Shown: positions 11,366 to 24,770, counted from the first letter of the stretch. The stretch is 64,000 nt of DNA from Rhododendron vialii (GCF_030253575.1 NC_080566.1:32771001-32835000), one strand, 5' to 3'. Made by a program: numbers and translations. Notes: generated by a model not told the origin, from the sequence alone.

Positions 11366-13486
11366 TGTCACGCCCCGCCCCGCAAACGGCACCCAATGTG
11401 GGCCCGAGTCGACGCGACCACGTGACATTCCACACCAAAACCGAACCACACCTCACAACCTGTCAGAATAACACCCAGCGGAAGACTTATCACCTTAACA
11501 TAAAAATGAGTCGACGTATCGACCAACCAACCACGATCTCGCACAACTAAACAACAATATAGTTTTACAATACTTTAAAAATTTTACACTTTAATACATC
11601 CACCAACGACTTATTTATAACTTACATAAATCAACTTTTTAGTTTACTACCTACAACCAACTCGTTCATCCACATCATCTAATGCTAGCCCAAACACTTC
11701 TCAACACGATGACCGGTAGTGGACCTACTCTACGCAACCTGCTACCTGGCAGACCAAAAAGGAAAGCCAGAGTGTGTGAGATGTAGAAATGCTCAACAAA
11801 ATATAGCAACAACCGAATAAATAACAACCAAAATATAAATTCTCAACATATCTGAGATACTCAAATGTACATAACAGATATAATCACCACATCCTCCAAT
11901 TACAACATAACAGTAATATCCAACAGCTAAAAGATAATCTCAACTTGTCAACAGTTTATCGAAAAATTAAGAGCAACACCGGGCACATAGCCAATAATTT
12001 AAGGCATAAAGCCTTTTGGCATTAAGCCAATCACCGGGCACTAAGCCAACAATCAAGTTCAATTCAATATAGAACAACATATATGAATCAAACACTCACA
12101 TATCATAAGCTAAACAACAATAGCATGATATACACTCACCATTACAGCAATATCTCATTAAAGATAACCATATCGAAAGCTTACTACGATTAGCAAGATA
12201 TACACTCACCACCACAGCAACATTTTATTGGGAAGAACCATATCAGACACACTCACCTTGTATCGATCGAGGTACGCCAAACTTACAGTTTCGGAATCTC
12301 TCCAATTGATCGGCTTGTTACCTAACCACAAGCTAACCATATCAGTTTATTGAACGCTTAAACGTCAAAACTACCTCCTAACAATACTCTATAATACCAA
12401 CAATAGATTAACAATACTTAACGCATACTAACATGTCTATCTCAAAGGTTTAGAAGTGTCCCTAAACAAGCGTAACACTCAAACACCACATAACCCCTAC
12501 ATTTGGTTTGAAATCTATGACCAGCCTGTCGTATTCTGCTTATAACTTCTTATAGGGTTAAAACCAGATTATGAAACCACCACCATTAGAAAGTACACCT
12601 CCGGTACATGAATTTTGATATAAAATTTGTCCTAAACAGAGTCTGAATGACCAGGATACGCTCAAATGAAGTTACATATCTAAAGCAGAATTCACAGTTT
12701 TCAGCAGAACAGTCTGCGATCGAAAGCTCATTAAAAATCACATACTCAATATTTTCCAATAATTCCAACACCAAAACATCACCAATTGATCCATGTTTAA
12801 GACTCATGAGAACCCATGTCCACCCAGCATGCTTAATCTTGAGGAATTTCATGACGAACACAAGCCAAAAGCTGTCCAGAATTTCAGAAGTACCAAAACC
12901 TGAACTTTAATTCAAAAACTGCTATAATCTAGAAAGAACCACGACACAACCCATACATATTCAGAAAGATATACGAGTCTAGTTTCGGAATCAAGAAACG
13001 GTGCGTAAAACCGATACCCGAGCAAGAAGTTATGCCCGTTTTTCCAACACGTGTCTGTGCTGTCTGCACAGACGCGAATCAGACACCAGTTCAGTCCACG
13101 AATTTTGTAGGCCAAACCACTTTGAGTTATTTTCTGAAAATTTAACACGATGCAATAGACTCACAGATGAACCTTCAGGATTTTTTTCAAGAATTTAGAA
13201 GATTTCTAGGTACCTTGAATAAATTCGTCAAAAATAGAACAGTTTCAATTTGGTTCAACACAGTTATGCATATTCATATCATACCCCGAATTTTCTGAAA
13301 TTAAACCCAATTCCAACCTCAAAAACCCTTCTCCCATGAATTCAATTCACCTCTAACTAGATGCCAGGTAGGGAATTGAACAACAAAATCATAAATTCAA
13401 GTAAAGAAGATCATGAATTACCTTACAAAGTTTCCAATTCAACCTAGCTCTCACTTCCCCTTTCTCTTCTCCTTCTTCCACCGGCT

Positions 13487-13524
<38 letters not shown>

Positions 13525-13702
13525 GTTGGAACCTCTCCTGATGGGTTTTCTTTCTTTTCTTTTGTTTTAAAAGGAAACACACACACACCACCTCACACAA
13601 ACACACGGCACACATGCACCACTCTAATAAAAAAAATCGCACTTTAGTCCTTTAGGTTATTAAATATAACATTTAAGCACCTCAATTAAAAAGGACGTTA
13701 CA
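11366..13702 (-). mobile_element. Solo LTR B (2337 bp) nested in LTR A
   Basis: The boundaries are TGTCACGCCC and GGACGTTACA, with a perfect 5-bp target duplication GTGTA at 11361-11365 and 13703-13707. It carries a GGCATAAAGCC/GGCATTAAGCC/GGGCACTAAGCC motif series at about 12000-12050 and a CT tract at 13490-13518. Orientation is judged minus because that strand begins TGTAACGTCC, as other LTRs here do; this is less certain than the boundaries. Confidence 0.88.
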
Positions 13703-14213
13703 GTGTATACATCGAGTGTTGAGATGTGAAGACATTTTTAGAAGCAAACTATATTCTAGTTACTCAATCATCTTTGTAATTGACTTTCTTTTGATAAAAA
13801 TGGGTTTGCAACTATTCATTCAGGAATTTTCTTTTGACCAAACCATTTGTGACTTAACAATTTGTTCGTACTCGTACTCGTACTTAAGTCTATTTTGGGG
13901 CTGGTGTGCCAAAGTTGTATATTTCCTTAAACTGGGGACTTGTTTGTAAATTAAACAGGTGGGAACTATTTTGGGTATTATTTATCTTATGCGAGGATTT
14001 TTTTGTCGAAAATGTTTATTTATTTATATTGAAAATCGAGAACGTAACATTCGACAAAATAAGGATCTATACGATGTGATTTATCCAGCATGGAGTTAGG
14101 CAGACAAGCTACTACGCTCGCTGAATTGGTTCGAGCAAGTTTTTTTACACCCTGTACCACCCATGCCATTATGGTGGTGGAACCATGCATCTAACAAATT
14201 TTCTTAAATAATA

Positions 14214-14450
14214 CTCCCTCCGTCACATTTTCATTGTCCATTATTGAATTGCGTGTCATTTTTTAATTGCTTATATCTTTCAATCTATAATATTTTTCAT
14301 AATTTTGAAAACTTTGTATTATAGAACTAATCGAGATCTATCAAACAAGATCCATATTGCATATTTTTTAAGATTCACACTAAAAGATATAGACAAAAGA
14401 CATAAAAGAGAGAAACAGAATAATGGACAATGATAATGGGACGCAGGGAA
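14214..14450. mobile_element. Stowaway-type MITE
   Basis: CTCCCTCCGTC at the left end and the inverted GACGCAGGGAA at the right end, flanked by TA on both sides (14212-14213, 14451-14452). 237 bp, AT-rich, with the internal motif AGATCTATCAAACAAGATCC shared with other copies in the window. Typical Tc1/mariner-derived MITE. Confidence 0.9.
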
Positions 14451-14818
14451 TACAAAGTTCTTTAAATATAAAGTCAAATTTAATTGAAAATATAATTTGA
14501 GTTAATCAAATAAATAAAGATATGAAATTAAGTAAATAAATAAATAAAGAATTTTAAATATTTGGTGATCTGTGCATGCTCCATTGCTGCTTCGAGCAAT
14601 ACCATCTTCGAGCAACTATTATGGAGTGTGGATGAAAAGTTTTTTTTTGACAAGATGCTCTATCACCGTAGTAACTTGATTATTCTTCATTTTATTTTTT
14701 CAGGTGTGAGCAATTCGGGAACACAGCATTAGTTAAGGGGTGGGGCTGTCCGGGGTATTTCGGACGGGGAAGCAAGGCTCTTATTTTAATCGGTCGTGAC
14801 ACTGGAAACGGGGATGGT

Positions 14819-15008
14819 GCTGTGCAAGAGGCGCACAACACCATGTTGTACACCATCTGAGCTGTTCGTTCGGCAATCCAACAGTTCAGATGTCATCTCC
14901 ACCATATAGCCTCCGAGCTGTTCATTACCGAGATGAAATTTGAACCGTTGGATTGCCAAACAGGCAGCTCAGATTGTGCACAGCACGGTATTGTGCACCT
15001 CCTGCATA
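14819..15008. mobile_element. MITE with ~45-bp imperfect terminal inverted repeats
   Basis: The left arm (TGCAAGAGGCGCACAACACC...ATCTGAGCTG) matches the reverse complement of the right arm (TGCAGGAGGTGCACAATACC...ATCTGAGCTG), and the match continues through GGCAATCCAAC. No clear target duplication was found, so the superfamily is open. Confidence 0.7.
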
Positions 15009-16050
15009 CCACTCACCTCAGGTTCGAGGATAATATGTCAATAATTTTAAATAAGTCCGGATATCAATACATATCTCCCGAATATTAATAATACACTTTC
15101 ACATATATCAATACACTTTTCTTATAAATCAATACACCTTTTACCTAATATCCTCCGTCTTTAAAGCGGAGTGGATGTTAGCATTTTCCTAATTCAATAG
15201 ATTAGGCTTTTACATTTCCAACTATAAGAAATTTTTATTGTAAAAATACTTGGTTGATGTGTGAGAAATAAAATATACATAAATCATAGATAGCAGCTTC
15301 CTTCTCTTATGTTGAGAGCAAGGTCTTCCTCATAAGTTATTTTTGTATATGTTGAAAGCAAGGACTGTTATTAATATAGATTTTTTTTTACAAAATGAAA
15401 AAGACTATATATTAATTATAATTGTCCATTGGCACTTATATAACGGAATTCATTACAAATATCTCAAATAAAGCCAAATTAATCATCAAGCACTTACATG
15501 TATTTGATTAAGGGCTCGTTCCCCTAAGATTCTTAATTTTTAAGTATTTATTTTTCATTTTACGAGATAAGTCATTCTCTAATAATACATCACTTTTAAT
15601 TCAAAAAATAAATACTTATTTTTAAAATTAATTAAAGAATTAAATCATTTCTGAGGACCCCAAAGCGGGCTCCACTGACCCATCTATGCAAAGAATATTT
15701 GTGCCAAAAAGAAAGAAGCTATAATAATCCACTAGTGTGCGTGGCATTGTTTTCTGTGTAATCATTCATAATAACTATTAAAACGACACCCTATAAAAAA
15801 GATGCTTCCTATCTTTTCCATTGTTTTGATTAAAAAAAAAAAAAAACTTTTCCATTGTTATTATGTTAGTATAAGATTTATAATCAAGACAGATGATTCT
15901 CATGCTTTCCTTTTTTATGAATGTACTAGTAATATATGAAAAAACTCCTATTAAAAGAAATAGTACTATAATAGAGCGCATTTATCAAAAAGATGAGTGA
16001 GAAAATCGTTACCCTAATGCGATCACGATTGTCATCGTTCCCGGACCCAC
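15009..16050. other. AT-rich spacer with retroposon tail
   Basis: No gene seen. 15381-15500 resembles 62010-62120 (shared CGGAATTCATTACAAAT-like stretch after a T run), as expected for 3' ends of related minus-strand retroposons. 15535-15640 has inverted AAGTATTTATTTTT arms like those at 50740-50990. Confidence 0.45.
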
Positions 16051-16131
16051 CACGTGTTTGTCCCCATTGGCCCTTTAGTTAGCCCATCGGTTTCCATCAC
16101 AAGCCCAATACGATCTCCTCGTTTTAGCCCA
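16051..16131 (+). promoter_or_regulatory. Promoter motifs of the uL23 gene
   Basis: A G-box CACGTG at 16051-16056 and three AGCCCA motifs (16081-16086, 16102-16107, 16126-16131). These are TGGGCT on the other strand, the site II element frequent in plant ribosomal protein promoters. They lie 140-220 bp before the ATG. Confidence 0.6.
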
Positions 16132-16272
16132 AACATAACTTCACCTGATTAGGACTCCCCACGAAACAAAATCAAATCGCTGGGTTTTTGCAGGGTTCAA
16201 CGACATTCTCCGATCGCCGGAAAACCGCAAGGAACGAAAGAAAGAAACACAAACAAGAAAAAACGAGCAAAG

Positions 16273-17000
<728 letters not shown>

Positions 17001-17599
17001 CCATCCAAGTCAAACTGGAAACACAGGTTGCCTTGGCTCGATAATCAGGATGGCGGTGGCAGGTTCAAGCCTGAGAAGAGTTCCGGCACTAGTGGCAGTC
17101 TGCAGTGGTGATGGTGGCGCCGTGGCTTGCTGGTTCCCCTGGAGCAGCACACGGTCCTCTTGGTAGAGTTTTTTGTTCTGCAATTTCTTGCTTGAATTGG
17201 TGTGAATTGATGAGTGACTCTTAAGTGTTGAGAGCCTTCATTCGGGTGCTATAATATCTGTTAAAGTTTACTTGCGTCAGCTTCAACCTAAAAGCCATTT
17301 CCTTCGTCAAATGCCATAGTTGAACAAAATTTCACAAAAAAAATTATCCCTATTTCTTAGCCAAAAAGTTATAACTTTGCTGAATCATGTCTTTGGCACA
17401 GCAATTGGCTCAAGCAAATCTTAAGAGTGTCTACCTCTCTTGATGGGCCACAGTCTTTCTTCACCAGATAATTCTGAGTATTTTGGCATTCTAGCAATTC
17501 AAAATTTGGCATTGGCTTTGAAAAACCATTAGCAGCACGTAATTTGACCCCTCAGGCCTCAGGTCTTCCGTATCCAAATTTCTTTGCCCTATTGTTCAA

Positions 17600-17664
17600 G
17601 TGCATTTTTTGACAATTGGATCACGTGTTAAAATTTCACGTGATCCAACTGTCAAAAAATGCAC
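17600..17664. repeat. 28-bp hairpin with a G-box in each arm
   Basis: Arms 17600-17627 and 17637-17664 are reverse complements at 27 of 28 positions with a 9-nt loop. Each arm contains CACGTG next to GGATC. It lies between the convergent uL23 gene and the 18043-22545 gene. Confidence 0.85.
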
Positions 17665-18042
17665 CAGAACAACATGGAAAATTTTATGCAAAGGATTTGA
17701 ACTCATGATTTGGTGCCTCGCTAATAATACTCGTAAAAATTCTTCCTCATGTCCCGGAAAGACTATTCTCTGGTTTAGCTAAAGATGTGTATGGCTCCCC
17801 TCAAGTCCTAGACACAGTAGTAGCATGGGCCGCATGGCTTGTAAAATACTGGATAGCGATTAGAAGAACAATAAATTCAAATTCATCTATGTACAGGGAA
17901 GAAAAAAGGACAACTCGAAAGGGAGGCTTAAAATTGAAACAAAAAACAGAAATGGAAATGAAAACTCTAACAGCAGTCTCAGAGAAAGACTCGGTCACAA
18001 AAGGAAGATCAAACACCGGAGGGGATGGAAATGTAGAACTCA

Positions 18043-21000
18043 TCAGTTGTGAATGGAGCCGTCACCAATCTGTCTCACTCTGAGTGTTAAGTATATGAGG
18101 ATTATTGTTCCCACACTGGACCTGAAAAGAAAATCGAAAACTCAACGATCAGGAAAGGACTGGAAGTAGAGTTACCTAAGTTTGCATAAATGAATTCTAT
18201 TCAATTAAGAAAGAAAACACATGTCCAACAGCAGAATAGTCATGCAAAAATGTGACGAATCATTTTCCCATGCGAATTTTCAGAGGCCTAATATTTTATT
18301 GGAAATGTTGTCTCTGCCTCCACTTCTCTTTAGTTAGTTTTGCTACGAATTCCAGAAGCTCCAACATTAAAACCTAAGCTGAAATAACAAGCTATAAAGA
18401 AGAAATAATTTCCAAAGGAGGTAGGATAAAGTATCAGTGACTTCATAGAAAAGGAAAAACTGGTCTCAACTCAAGGCATCATGCTTACCCCTGCCTGTTG
18501 AGATACATACGAGACTCCCATGCAATTTTGCTAGTCCTTTTCATGTTCCATACAACTAAAGGATGTCATTGTCCTTTCATATTGCTTCTCTCACTAGTTC
18601 CAAATGTCGAATTGGATATGCCTAAATCCGCTCACATACCATCTACATCCCTTATACTTTAGACAATTATGATTAGGGACACCAATCGCTGCCTTTTTAT
18701 TTGTACAAGTCTTAATAATACTCTACTGAAGTTCATTATAATTGGACATGACTTGATTGGTTAATACTCTAGCCTACACATACTTCTGCTTTTGTCTCTC
18801 CCACCATATTTGATATTTCACACATAATCATCCTGCCCCAGTTCAAACCATTCTCATGTATCTCTCTTCATTGGGAATTTTCAACATATCTTGTGTCTTA
18901 GTTATCTTACCTCAAAAATGCATATCCCCGCATTCGTCACTTACATACTCTGAGCTAATTCACTAGAAGTATATAATACCAGCAAAGCTTATGCACAACA
19001 AGATCTCATCTTGGCTTTATTCAAAGGAAAATTCTAAAATCAGCCCAATGGGCTGACAATAGTGAGTGTGTGAATGTGTATTAAAGGGTATAAAAAATAC
19101 ACAGAAATACGTGTTTTTCTTGTTTTCTAGTGTGCTTATCGTCAGCCCAATGGGCTGACAATAGCAAGACCATTATTCAAATAGTTTAGTCATGGTAATT
19201 GCACGCCTGTTCGTTTGTCTACTGATCCATAAAAATGAAAGGAGACAAAAGACTAAGGACTAGATCACACATTGTTGCCTCATTCAAGTAACATGCTCCC
19301 AACAAATTGGCACGAAAAGAAAAGAAGAAAAAAAAGCCATTATCCTTTTAAAGTTCCACATCTAAGACCTAATTAAAACAATGTTCAACTGCAATTCATG
19401 GTAAATAGTGTTAAAATGAGCTTCTATCATAATTAAAGGATAGGATATGATGGGTCTGAGCTTACAAGGCAGAGAAGAGGAGAACAACTTTTCTTGCATT
19501 CATTGAAACAGAACGCTTATATTTCCTTGTCCGGTTCTTGGGACTTTCATGGACCTTATCAGTCATTGATTGATCTGCAGCCTCAAACACATTATCACAT
19601 ACCATTAAGTTGTAAAACATAGACATGCAATGGCAATTGACGGAGACAGTAATCTGCGGAGATAGACAAGCAAGATTGTAAACTACTGTACAGATGCATC
19701 TCTCCTAGTTAAGAGAAAATCATCAATTGACTGCCAAATGATGGCGCCTAATTGTGTACTAAACCTTTGGTTCACGGGAAGTCTTGGGTTCAAGTCCCTC
19801 AATCTGTACTTTTCCTTGCACAATTATTTGTATGTTGAGATCTTCTTGTGCAGGAAATACCTAAATTGGGTTTATATCCATACATGCAACCACCACCAGA
19901 TCCATACCTGGTCAGTGCATGATTCTGCCGTTATACCAAAAGTTTGGAATTGCAGCACTAGCCATTTTTCCAGTTGAGGAGCTTATAGTGTGCATATTAT
20001 GCATGGGTTAAACCATTAGGTCCACAAGCATATACCTAGTGCCATTAGTAATGTTTCTTCTTCTTTGTGTGTGTGCTCTTTATTTCAGTTTTTCTTCCAT
20101 ATTTCGTACACTATTGAGGCTCCATTAAGAGAATATATACACTGGAAACACCCTTAAGCCAAGTGCAGTACTCTATTCACAGCGGCAAAAGTGATGCATT
20201 CAGCTTGCTCACTGCACAATATGCCAAGGACAAAAGTTCAAGCCGCTGTGAATGCCGAGGGAAAAAAGCAGTGAGCAACCTGAATTATGGCACTTTTGGT
20301 GCCATAATGAAAATGCCATTTTTGGATTTGAGTTTCAAAAAAGATTTAATCCACCAACAAAAAAGTAGAGGATGCTTACATACCTCTAGAAGAGAATTTG
20401 GGTAACTCAAGGCTGTCATTCACTAAAAGATGCATGAATTTCTTCCCAAGCTGTAAGCTAATCTGTCTCCGCAGTGCCCTCTGCAAATGCTGTTTTATCA
20501 CTGTCTTTAAGCCGTTGTTAAAAATAGATAATCATGTTTCAAGTAAACAACATAGTAAAGCTATAGACATAGGCTGCCTGACACCGTGACACCATGTTTA
20601 GCCAAATGACTACTTGTCAAATGCTTTCAGGAGTCAGGACGCCACATTGTGAACCCAATTGTATTTTCCTCCTCTCAAAGGGGGAGTTTATAGGTACGTA
20701 TAGATGTATGATTGCATGTATAATTATACACAGACAGAACTAACAATTAATGGACCCTCAATCTTCAACTTTTCCTTAGAGTCGTCATTGGTTTTAGGTG
20801 TCCCTGAATTTCCGTTTTCAATATCCACATCCACAATGCAAGGGGAATATGCCTCTGCATTTTCCATCTCCAGACTGATGTAGTTTTGGCAATTCAATTT
20901 AGCATCCAAGCACATTTGCGTATTGGATTGGTTGAGAACTTCTGAGTCGCATAAGAAAGCTAACTGTGATTCACATTGCAGATTAGTGGTGCCTGCATCG

Positions 21001-22545
21001 GATAACACTGAAATGCTATAGGCATCTTGGCCCTGCATGAAGGGAAATTGAAATGCCCATTTTGGAGTAATTAATAGACTGGCGGATATCAGATAGGAAT
21101 GTAGGATCACTAAAACTGAATTAACAACAGTGAAGCAAGAAAGTTCGAGAAACTAGAACACAATAAAAATAACAGGAGACTTTTCTTAAAATGATCTACG
21201 CGTCTAGTACTAGAATGACTCACAACTTTTACAAGGGCAGCAGAATTCATAGAAAAACATGTACATAGTCTTCTTGCAGTTTCTGAGAGGGAGAGAAATA
21301 GATGGAGGATAGAACTGCGGATCTCAAAAATAGATATTTTCCACCATTAAAGATTAAAATATCGTAGTATACTTCCTATGTAAAATAGAAAAATTCGAGA
21401 TACTTGCGATGAGACCAGAATGAGAAACAGCCCCATTTGACTGTGCACTTTATCCTTTCAAGCTCACAAAGCATATGGAGCAACTTCTTTGAAACTTGAA
21501 CACAGACATCCGTGTCTCAACTTGAACACAGAAGGAAACATGACGGGATAAATTTATAATATTGAAAACTTATTTAGGGGTATATACTCCAAAATTATGA
21601 TGAAAAGGGTACAAATAAGTGATTTTGACCAAATAAAATCCTTGTTCAACTTGTAATATTTGAAGAGGGAACAATAAGAATTGCAAATATACTATTACTT
21701 ATGGCTAATTTTTCCACGAGTGGAATGCTCCTACGAATAACTAGATAGATATCCAAATATATACGTATATTCTTCGTCGTGTCCCCCGCAATATCGTGTG
21801 TCCGTATCCGTGCTTTCTTAATAAGCTCATTTATGATTTACACACACTCACGCCAACAAAAACACAGAACAACAAGTCTACAACCACAAACAACACTTAC
21901 ACACACTCATAAGCCATGCGGCCTTGCGGGGCCACACACACTGCACACCCCAGTGTGTGTGTTTGTTTGTAGTTTGTGGTTCTAGACTTTTTGAACAATG
22001 AAAGAAGGAAAACTTCCTTTTGGCAGTGGAACCATTTTCCATGTGAACAAACAGAGTCTTCGATAGTCAACTAGGCACCAACTAAACAAGCGGAACTTCT
22101 AAAAAAAAAAAATTGCCCAAGAAAAGATGAGAAATCTAGATAAACAACAGCATTACTCATTGGACTAAAAATCAAGTCAACATCATAATTGCGAATGGAT
22201 TTTTTTTTTTTAATATCTCAGGTGTCCAGGCTAGCTTTCTGGGAGCTTGACTAATCCTGGGACCAATCTCACCGTCCAATTGCGGAGATCCCAATTAATA
22301 ATAGAGCAAAACTCTGTATGGACTGCCCACGTGAGATTTCGAACTGACACCTTAGGGAGTGCGAATGGAATTTGTAGAATTCTCGAGCAAATCTCCAAAG
22401 ACAAAAATGTATACAATGAATATCAACAAGGTCGCTCGAAATGCTGCTAAAATTAGAAGATCCGGGCCCGAATTACCTCGATTAGTCAACCTTAACACAA
22501 ATTCGGCGCTGAGAAACTCACCTCATCGCAGGAGTTGACTGCCAT
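18043..22545 (-). CDS. Unknown plant protein with C-terminal transmembrane segment
   Basis: Five exons on the minus strand: 22545-22522, 21032-20745, 20480-20384, 19574-19466, 18121-18043. All junctions are GT-AG and phases agree, giving 198 residues. The N-terminal half is acidic and Asn/Ser-rich with no domain that I know. The middle has RALRRQISLQLGKKFMHLLV, then LPKFSSRDQ, then a basic patch NRTRKYKRSVSMNARK. A hydrophobic segment follows at about 166-187 (VVLLFSAL, SSVGTIILIYLTLRV), leaving about 12 residues after it. This layout suits a tail-anchored or single-pass membrane protein with its bulk in the cytosol. The C-terminal half looks like a conserved plant family of unknown function. 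The start ATG is in exon 1, which codes for only 8 residues. Confidence 0.8.
19037..19163. repeat. Short repeat pair in intron
   Basis: TCAGCCCAATGGGCTGACAATAG occurs twice about 105 bp apart, except for the first bases. Its core CAGCCCAATGGGCTG is itself palindromic. Possibly the ends of a small MITE in the intron between exons 4 and 5. Confidence 0.5.
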
Positions 22546-22720
22546 TGACGAGGAAGGACTAAGAGCGAGAGTAGAGAGAAACTATTAGATTGCTTCACTC
22601 ATTCGAGATTCGGAGAGAGAGAGAGCTAGTGCATTTTGCAAAAGATCTACAGATATGGAGAAATGTATGTTCTGTGTGACTGACGATATATGTGCATATG
22701 GATGTATGTATGTGTATATG

Positions 22721-22721
<1 letters not shown>

Positions 22722-22756
<35 letters not shown>
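22722..22756 (+). repeat. (GA)n microsatellite
   Basis: About 16 GA units, some 180 bp upstream of the start codon of the minus-strand gene, so probably in its 5' UTR or promoter. Confidence 0.9.
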
Positions 22757-22758
<2 letters not shown>

Positions 22759-22980
22759 GTCTGGGGACTGCGTGGGATACGAACGTTACATCGGAAAGGG
22801 GCTATTTTGAGTGGCGCGGTATGCCAGGAAAGCTCCTGATCACGACTGCGCAATACATACTCCAGTCGTTCCTATATTTTCATCTGACCAAATTACCCTT
22901 GATTGAAACTCTAAACTTTCATTTACGTAATGTCATTGATCTTTTATTTTGGGTTTCAATTAAACCGGTAATCTTAGGGG

Positions 22981-23324
22981 AACCGACCAAGAGGGACCCG
23001 ATTTTGCACAGATCGCCATGCGGAGTCCATTATGAGTCCTGTCCATAGAATTTTCAATAATTTTAAAAATTATACAAGTTGGTCGTTGAAAAATCAGTTT
23101 AATTCGATATGTATATAAGTGTTCGATCCAATATTTTCATTTTCAAAAAATGGTTAAAAATGAAAAAGATTGGATCGAGCACCTACACATATCGGATTGA
23201 GCTAATTTTTTGTTAGCCCAATTAAATTTTTTTTAAATTATTGAACAACTCGAATCATTCGTGTGAAACTCAAACTGGGCCTCACAAAGTGGTCGGTGCA
23301 AAATTGGGCCACCCATGGTCGGTA
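22981..23324. mobile_element. Foldback MITE, family F copy 1
   Basis: The left end ACCGACCAAGAGGGACCCG matches the inverted right end (CCGACCATGGGTGGCCC on the other strand), and the inverted similarity continues inward through TCAATAATTT and TCGATATG to the centre near 23140. Copies 2 and 3 lie at 59053-59372 and 60945-61275. Confidence 0.75.
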
Positions 23325-24132
23325 GCCATAGCACGGTCCCAATGGTGGTGTTACAATTTAGGTTCTTATTTTAAATGTTCTTTAATTTTGTTCTTATTTT
23401 AGAAGTTTTTTTTTTCAATTTTTAAATTCAAATATAATGAAAAAAAATTTTAAAATTTTTTTGGAATTGTATAACAGATCTCAATAAGATCTATCAAACA
23501 AGATTCATATTGGTAGAAAAATTATTTGTATAAACACATAATTTTTTAATTTTAAATTATCTTCTTTTTTAAAAATACTTTTTGGAGAGACCAGAACACC
23601 CCTGAAACTATCTTCGCCGAGAAAAATATAGTAAAAAAATTCTCTCGGGATTATCTCTTCTTTTTCCGATGCTCGCCTAGGTTTCGTCTCCAAATTAACC
23701 TTGGAGTTCTGAACGTTGGTTTGCGTGCTTCGTTTGTCATTTATGGCTGTCTTTCTTTATTTTTTGTCAAAGGGAGAGTTACTTATAAGAGAAATGTTAC
23801 GAGTAAAGAAAATGGGCAAAGAATTGACCTTTAAAGTGTACAGTGAATCTGAGCCGTTCAAGTACACTTTAAGGGTCAATTCTTTGTTCATGTTTTTTGT
23901 CCCTAGCACTCCTCTACTTATAAATACATAAAGGAATTGACTTTTACACTCCCTTTTTTATCATATATATTTTCTTTTTTATTCTTATTCATGTGAATTT
24001 ATCTTTTTACCTTTTCATAAGTTTACTTTTTTACACATTAAGGGACAATAGAGTAAATTCATACCAAATAAAGATAAAAAAATAAATGTAAGTAGTAAAA
24101 AGGAGAGTGTAAAAGGCGACTTCCATAGGGAA
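23325..24132. other. Spacer with MITE remnants
   Basis: No gene. 23350-23640 contains the Stowaway-internal motif AGATCTATCAAACAAGATTC in an AT-rich context without clear ends. 23795-23915 is a foldback: GGCAAAGAATTGACC...AAAGTGTAC is answered by GTACACTTTAAGGGTCAATTC. Confidence 0.5.
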
Positions 24133-24770
24133 AACTTCGCTATACCTCCTATAGTTTGGGTAATGTGCGGTTACACCTCCTGTGATTCACATTGTTGCAT
24201 CGGCAGCCCTTGTGGTTTTTAAAAATTTACATCCGCACTCATTTTTGTCCATGTTAACGGAAGTGTACCTCACACACCTCTTGAATCTAACCACCATATT
24301 AAAAATTTAATCCGAGCCGTTCATAACGTATTAATTAAAGAGTAGAGCATCTATATATAAATAAATAAAAACTTATGTCGATCAAACATCAATAACTCAG
24401 TGATCGGGGGTTGTTAAAGTGAAAGGTAAAATTAAATTAGATATTTACTTCATAATAAATTGTATTCAACCATATGGTTTCCATTTTCTGAGCGACTTGA
24501 ATTTCGGTATGAATATAATATTCGTTAAGCTCTATAATATGAGTGATCCGAATCCACTATTTTTTTAAGAAGTGATGGATGGTTTAGATTTAAAGAAGAA
24601 GAATCAGAGAAGAAGATAATGATATGTTGGATTTTTAGTCATTTTCCGTTGACAGTGCAAGAATTATTTTCGTTAATTGGTTTCCTCGTTACAAATCTAC
24701 AAACCCAACAAAGTGAACCAGAGAGAGTGTAACCGCATGTGACTCAAACTACAGGGCTCTAAGTAAAGCT
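24133..24770. mobile_element. ~640-bp element with 45-bp imperfect inverted ends
   Basis: The left end (CTATACCTCCTATAGTTTG...GTGCGGTTACAC) matches the inverted right end (GCCCTGTAGTTTG...ATGCGGTTACAC). No ORF inside. Superfamily not determined, because I found no target duplication. Confidence 0.65.

Larger units (their letters stand above)
10047..14049 (+). mobile_element. Solo LTR A (Ty3-type), interrupted by solo LTR B
   Basis: It starts TGTAAAGACCCG and ends GAACGTAACA, flanked by the identical 5-bp duplication TTCGA at 10042-10046 and 14050-14054. Removing the nested LTR B and its duplicated GTGTA leaves 1661 bp. A TATAAAA box at about 10431 supports plus orientation. It splits the OTU region of the MULE pseudogene. 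No internal retrotransposon sequence is present, so it arose by LTR-LTR recombination. Confidence 0.88.
8718..14185 (+). pseudogene. MULE transposase pseudogene with FAR1-type and OTU-type segments
   Basis: Three parts can be followed. (1) 8718-8837 and about 8953-9300: a FAR1-like zinc-cluster region (C and H residues in PKCIIGCERKGKYK, TGTKK, CDYPFEL, then a broken HNHEP-like motif), split by a short intron-like gap and interrupted by stops. (2) 9314-9585: a segment ending in IIWVHPKSLELF, which in full elements leads into the DDE transposase core. That core is missing here. (3) 9600-10020 and, beyond the inserted LTRs, 14055-14185: a low-complexity linker, then the start of an OTU cysteine-protease domain (DFRGDDHYGFRAIA) and its continuation NKDLYDVIYPAW. 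Plant MULEs of the Kaonashi type carry such OTU domains. The usual catalytic Cys after D-G-H/N is Tyr here, so it is dead even apart from the deletion and stops. Terminal inverted repeats were not found. Confidence 0.75.

Noticed and set aside
12586..13148. Several 65-90 residue ORFs within solo LTR B
   Set aside because: LTRs are non-coding. The frames overlap on both strands and show no domain.
19738..19800. tRNA-like text with GGTTCAAGTCC (B-box style)
   Set aside because: No acceptor stem, anticodon arm or spacing of a tRNA gene. At best a SINE relic, but no second copy or tail was found.
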